This document shows, piece by piece, positions 59,268 to 64,000 of a DNA stretch of 64,000 nucleotides; the first letter of the stretch is position 1; the number at the start of each line of letters is the position of its first letter. The notes below the pieces were generated by a model, which saw only the letters and a program-made list of their open reading frames with translations, did no database searches and had not been told where the DNA came from. The DNA is from Utricularia gibba (taxonomy: Eukaryota > Streptophyta > Magnoliopsida > Lamiales > Lentibulariaceae), in assembly GCA_002189035.1 (NCBI GenBank), contig NEEC01000012.1, forward strand, positions 2,046,001 through 2,110,000, read 5' to 3'. The translations under genes and the position numbers were made by a program.

Positions 59268-60902
59268 CTGGTTGCCAACTAGAAAAAGCGCTAAGCACTT
59301 TGCCGTTCCATCCATAACTCCATTTTCACCTTCTTCCTAATATATTTCCTGCTTTCCTGTTTCCAACTTGCCACTGCTTGTAAGTCTTTGGGTGCTCGAC
59401 TCTTTGGCTCCCCTCGCAAACTATGATGCTCAGAGCCTTCTTCCGAAAGAGCTGCGCCTCAAGCAGTAAACGGTTCTCATGTTCCCTGCACATGGTGGCA
59501 TCGAACATGTCAAACAAGCTTGAGTACTGAAACAGTGCCTCTCTGAATCTGGCGACGAAGTGGGGCGTGTTGTAAGTTCCATTCACAACTCTGAAAATGA
59601 AGATATCCGGATCGATCTTTCTGATCAATCGTAGAGCAGCATTTTGAAGCCGGTATAATGAGTTCAACGAGCAATTCACCCTCTTCAACCTTGATATCTT
59701 CGACTCTGATAGCCGGTAGAATAAGGGTTTCCCATTTCTGTTCTGTTGAACTGTACTCAAAGGGAACACCGAATCTCGTACAGTGCCAAGCGTCGGCCAG
59801 AGCCACCCTAACAGCTGGTCGGAATCATGGTTGCAGGAGATCAATCCCTGTGACATGAAGTTTCCGAGGTCCATCAGGCCGTGCGGATAAAGCACGGAGG
59901 AGACAAGGCCATTGAAAGCCATAGAGAATACCAAGATCAAGGATGTGGATCGATGATACTCCCAGTACAAGCTTGTTGATGGTCTTATTTCCCAGCATTT
60001 TCGACATCTTCCTACAAAGGCAGGCATTTATCAGTGCTTTCAATGTCTCAGAATCCCAGTTCCGGCCAATCGGGCTTCAAGAGCAGTCGTGAAAGAGTGA
60101 GCCAGCCTCTCCGTGCTATCTCCATGAGAAGAAGAATGCTGCCTTATACGAGTCAGAAGATCATTAGCAGTCCTGAAATCATGATTCGCCACAATTTGTG
60201 CACACTGAATCAGTAAACCAGAAAGATCGACAAACTCTCTGGTGATCCCATGTTTCTTACTTCCTTTACGCCTACCTCGATTATGCCCTCTCCATGATTT
60301 CTTGGAATTTTCACAAGAATCTCCATCAGTTTTCCCACATAGAGGCACGTTATAATACATCTCAATCGGCTCAGACTCGAAATCACAGTTCATCATATTT
60401 TCACTAAATCGATCTAGTCTAACCGAATCGCTCTCTTCTCTCGAAGGATTGATCATTCTTCCTTCTTCAATTCACCGCGCTCGTAGACGATACAGGACTA
60501 GAGGAATAACTACCGGAGGGGCTCTGGCCGAAGGGACAGTCAAAAGCCGTCGTGGAATGCGCATAACTGCCGTTGGAGAGCACATCGTACAGAAATTTCT
60601 CCACAGCCCCTAAACCGAAGCAATCGTGCAACATACCGGGCGTATTCTCCCAATCCTCTTCCTCCATAAACCATTTGGCTGAAAAACTTGAGAATCGCAT
60701 CAGAATGATCATCCTCACGAGATCCGTCGGCGGAATCTCGCTTAACATCAGCCGGAATATTCTTGTGAGTTGTATGATTGACCGCCGCAACTTCGGGTTG
60801 GACTTTGGAATGATTTTCATCGCGAAACCGCGCCGCCGATCGTTGACTTCGCTGTGAATCGTTCGCCGGCGGAAAGCAACTACTAAACCCCGGAATCTCC
60901 AT
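59268..60902 (-). pseudogene. GRAS transcription factor pseudogene, SCL14/SCL33-like
   Basis: Remains of a GRAS gene read from 60902 leftward. The N-terminal part has FMEEEDWENTPGMLHDCFG and AVEKFLYDVLSNGS. GRAS blocks follow: VDLSGLLIQCAQIVANHDFR, IHILDLGILYGFQWPCLLRA (VHIID-type), PHFVARFREALFQYSSLFDM, and at the far end SAFSSWQPA. The coding sequence is broken many times. There are frame changes near 60690, 60470, 60045 and 59680, an in-frame TGA just before FRPAVR near 59847, and several missing segments compared with the family (between LAGTG and CRKMSKM, after YRLQ, and before the last block). These lesions are of mixed type and include deletions, so this is a real pseudogene and not only base-call error. 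Confidence 0.88.
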
Positions 60903-62593
60903 CTGAGACGAAACACTCAGCGACATGGGAAAGGAAATAAGGAACAAAAACGCCAAAATGCATCCATCCAATCCAACGGTCCAAAAAAGCCCCATCACCC
61001 GGTACACGTCACTAATTTAATTATAAAGAAAAAAAACTAGTGGATACATTTTTAAATAATTTAATCAATTTTTTTAGTGTAAAATAATTAAGAATATAAA
61101 TTTCTGGAAATGAGAAAATGTGAATTAATTTAATAATATTATATTATGAAATTCAGTTCAACTGGAATTTCATGTATTCTATTTGTAATAAGCATTAAGA
61201 TATGGAAGATTGTTTATGGAGCGTTATGGAGGTTGAGAGATGAGTGCGCAAAAGCTCCCATCTTCAAGAATTCCCAAACCTTGTGCGTAATTCATGTCTG
61301 TGTTGAATGTGTCGGGAGAAATAGAGAAAGTATGCCTATTGTCATGTCAAGGTATGGCAACGTACTTGAGTTTTTAATCCAATTTATTTCTTCTATGAAA
61401 AGATTCTATCTTTGTGTTTTCATTGCAAGAAAGGAGAAGAAAAATAGAAGAGCTAGTGGGAGGAAGTTCCTGGTATTTCTACGCACACTGTATCTTTCTT
61501 TCTTTCTATCTTTATTTCTTTCTCTTGGTTAATCCATAAAAACCGCAGCTTGAAGCTGTCGCCTCGCTTCATATCCATTTGGGAAATTCCAAGTCAAATG
61601 AGATTCACTATTTTGCCTTCTTGTTACTGTTTTCATTCTGTTTTACGCCTTCTTTTTACTCTGGGGCTGAAATTTTGATTCTTGTTTCTGACCCACATTT
61701 TGTCCGGTCGTATGAGTCACCCCTTTGAAATGATCCAAAGAGAAACGCTTTCTTCGCTGCCTGTCCCCTTTTAGAACCCCTTGTTTGGTTTCAATAAGCA
61801 TTGGCCTGCTCAGAAAGATATGCGGGGGTGATCTGGGGCGCAGGTGAAGGAGTTGTTTGCTGATTTAGTGATAACGCGAGTTTTTTTGTATTCTATATTT
61901 TGTTCTAAATCTGCGTAACACGACTACTGTATGTTTTAGATGTTGATTATACATGGAAACAGCATATTGTCATTGCCATATGGTTTGATATCCTTGCGGT
62001 ACATGTCTCTTCTGCATTTTGTTAGTTTGATATTAAAATTCATTTCATGAACAAGGTTTTGAACTTGCAATTCGATGAAAACTGAAGATTGGATTTTTTA
62101 CACAGATAATGTGAATAATTCTGATATTTTGTTGCTGTCTGAAAGTTTATGGGCTGTGAAGTAACGATAAGCATGCTCGGATCAGTATAAGCAGATCTTG
62201 TTTCTTATCTTTAACTTTTAATGATCCACTTGCAAACTCTGTGAAACATTATTGTAGTTGCTGATTGTTCTGTGTGTTTCTCTTTGAGATAGCATTTCAT
62301 ATTTCATCAATTTCTGTTGCTTTCAGATTATCTTTAAAATATATATAAGTTGATGTAATTAAAACTAGCAGGGTGTCTGGAAATGCCAATCCTTTAGGTG
62401 GGGTTTGAGTTACATTTTACCTTATGCATCATTGAAGAAGCGTTTGAGAGTGCTAGTGTTTGATATTGCATTTGGTCCTGATATCCAGGCTTGTCTCCAA
62501 GATCTATCTCTCCTAGTTGCACTTTCTGTGTTGCTCTTTTTGCATTCTTCTGAAGCAATGGTCCATTTTGGCAGCTGACAGGGTTTTGAACTC
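60903..62593. other. Region upstream of the Harbinger-derived gene
   Basis: Contains the promoters of the GRAS pseudogene and of the gene starting at 62594. A TTTC-rich microsatellite lies at about 61495-61525. Positions 61540-62590 are probably leader or 5' intron sequence of the downstream gene, as the composition is T-rich. Confidence 0.4.
61495..61525. repeat. TTTC-rich simple repeat
   Basis: Imperfect TTTC units on the plus strand, upstream of the HARBI1-like gene. Confidence 0.7.
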
Positions 62594-64000
62594 ATGGGGC
62601 CTATCAGGAATAACAAGAAAAGGAAAATGGAGAAGAAAGTGGATGATAATTCTCTAGTTTCCGGGTCCTCGGAGGAGGATTTTACACAGTGGTGGGAAAC
62701 TCTTTCAAAAACAGTTGCAGGTAATACATAAAATGTCTGTTTGCATGACAGCTCTGTACATGGCAGTCATCTATATCCATGTTCCTACTTATCCTGTTAT
62801 GCCTCTGTTCTGTGATGGCTGCATTCCTGATCTGGAAAAATGAACAGGTTAGAATAGTATGGTTGCTTCTGTCTCGTTTTCCACATCAGTTGCATTTTCT
62901 CCTTGCTCTAGCGGCTGCATGAGAAATGGATCCGAGTTGCATTCTGTCTTCCCCATTTACCTGAACTTCACTGCTCTGAAGTTCATTTCTTGCATTCTTG
63001 CAGGCGATCCATCGTGTTCACGGCCATTGGACCAGTTCAAAAACACCTTCCGGATGTCGAAAAAATGCTTCGATTACATCTGCTCACTGGTGAGGGATCA
63101 CATGATGGTTAAGACACACTTTGCCTTCTCAAACGGGAAGCTCATGTCACTGTATGATCAAGTGGCTTTAGCTCTCACACGCCTTGCTTCTGGTAACTCA
63201 TTGATCTCGATCGGCGACTCGTTCGGCGCGCACCATTCGACGGTGTCGCAGATCACTTGGCGCTTCGTTGAAGGCATAGAAGAGAACGGCCTCCGCCACC
63301 TCCAGTGGCCGTCATCGGAGCATGAAATGAGCAGAATAAAGCAGAAGTTTGAGAAAATCAGGGGCTTCCCAACTGCTGTGGTGCAATAGACACTACTCAT
63401 GTAACGATGCTGCTGACCTCTTCAGACCAAGAATCTGAAACCTGGCTGGATGAGATGCAGAACCACAGCATGATACTGCAGGCCATCGTTGGCCCTGATA
63501 TGAGATTCCTGAGTGTTGTCACTGGCTGGCCGGGAAAACTGAACGACTCCTCCGTCCTGCAGAACTCCAACTTCTTCAAACTCTGCGAAAACAGGCGGAA
63601 GCTCGACGGCCGGAAGATGCATCTGTCCCAGGAAACAGAGCTGGGAGAGTACATAATCGGGGACTCAGGGTTCCCACTCCTGCCATGGCTCCTCACCCCA
63701 TACCAAGGCAAGGATCTCTCCGAAAACGAAGCAGAATTCAACAAGAGGCTCCTCGCAACTCATGCCGTCTCCCAGAAAGCTCTAGTGAGGCTCAAGGACG
63801 TGTGGAGGATGATCCATGGCGAAATGTGGCGACCAGACAAGCATAAGCTTCCCAGATTCATCCTCGTCTGCTGCATTCTTCACAACATCGTCATCGAAAT
63901 GGATGGCGGAGATGACTTTCTCCCAGCACAGCAGCAGCAGCCGCAGCATGATCCTGGATACAGACAACAAGTGTGTGAAACCGTTGATAAAGCTGCGTTG
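62594..64000 (+). CDS. HARBI1-like protein, domesticated Harbinger transposase (ALP1-like), partial at window edge
   Basis: Exon 1 is 62594-62720 (MGPIRNNKKRKMEKKVDDNS, then FTQWWETLSK). Exon 2 starts at 63004 and runs off the window. Next come a helical segment (FRMSKKCFDYICSLVRDHMM), a helix-turn-helix-like region (SIGDSFGAHHSTVSQITWRF) and the DDE_Tnp_4 nuclease domain: CCGAIDTTHVT (first Asp), GWPGKLNDSSVLQ (second Asp) and NEAEFNKR (third acid), with HNIVIEMDG after. The triad appears kept. No terminal inverted repeats flank it and it has an intron, fitting a host gene rather than a transposon. Plant relatives of this class include ALP1, which associates with PRC2. At 63371-63372 one A seems missing. 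As written, TAG at 63387-63389 ends the protein after KIRGFPTAVVQ, while the next frame continues the conserved domain to the edge. Confidence 0.85.

Noticed and set aside
61146-61532. A 128-codon open frame upstream of the HARBI1-like gene
   Set aside because: It is low in complexity at the end, lacks a recognisable domain and lies in probable promoter or leader sequence.
1-64000. tRNA, rRNA, CRISPR array, phage or bacterial defence genes
   Set aside because: No B-box-like tRNA sequence with a matching fold, no regularly spaced repeats and no prokaryotic gene organisation were seen.

Overview
This 64 kb window is nuclear DNA of a flowering plant, most likely a eudicot. It has spliced genes with GT-AG introns separated by very AT-rich spacers. 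The gene set includes an AUX1/LAX auxin carrier, a PERK kinase, an SPX regulator, LUX, OCTOPUS, RABA2, a plant PFK and a PPR protein. I saw no operons, prokaryotic genes, CRISPR arrays, rRNA or tRNA genes.

Layout, left to right. A GH17 beta-1,3-glucanase (-), a SpoU-type RNA 2'-O-methyltransferase (-), an INTS11/CPSF73-II nuclease (-) and a RIT1-type tRNA ribosylphosphate transferase (-) fill the first 11 kb. From 12 to 19.5 kb come an FMP32/MCUR1-like mitochondrial coiled-coil gene (+), a patch of rearranged fragments of its neighbours, and a PERK receptor kinase (+). An SPX protein (+), a phosphofructokinase (-), an AIRP2-type RING ligase (-) and an auxin influx carrier (-) follow to 34 kb. 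Between 35 and 37 kb lie a decayed TRM7 fragment and a probable small gene. An OCTOPUS-family gene (-), an ataxin-3 deubiquitinase (-), RABA2 (-), an unknown plant gene (+), a PPR gene (+), LUX (-), a RING-H2 ligase (+), a GRAS pseudogene (-) and a Harbinger-derived nuclease-like gene (+, cut by the window edge) complete it.

The genes are unrelated in function, as is normal for plant chromosomes. Two themes stand out. First, at least four otherwise well-preserved genes need a one-base correction to read through, and every correction is a missing base, several in short homopolymers. This looks like assembly indel error rather than biology. Second, 13.76-14.51 kb holds an inverted, internally deleted copy of the PERK 3' end and a copy of one FMP32 exon, which records a local duplication and rearrangement. 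Promoter sites worth noting are two P1BS elements just upstream of the SPX gene and an ABRE upstream of the AIRP2-like gene. I found no convincing new biological system here.
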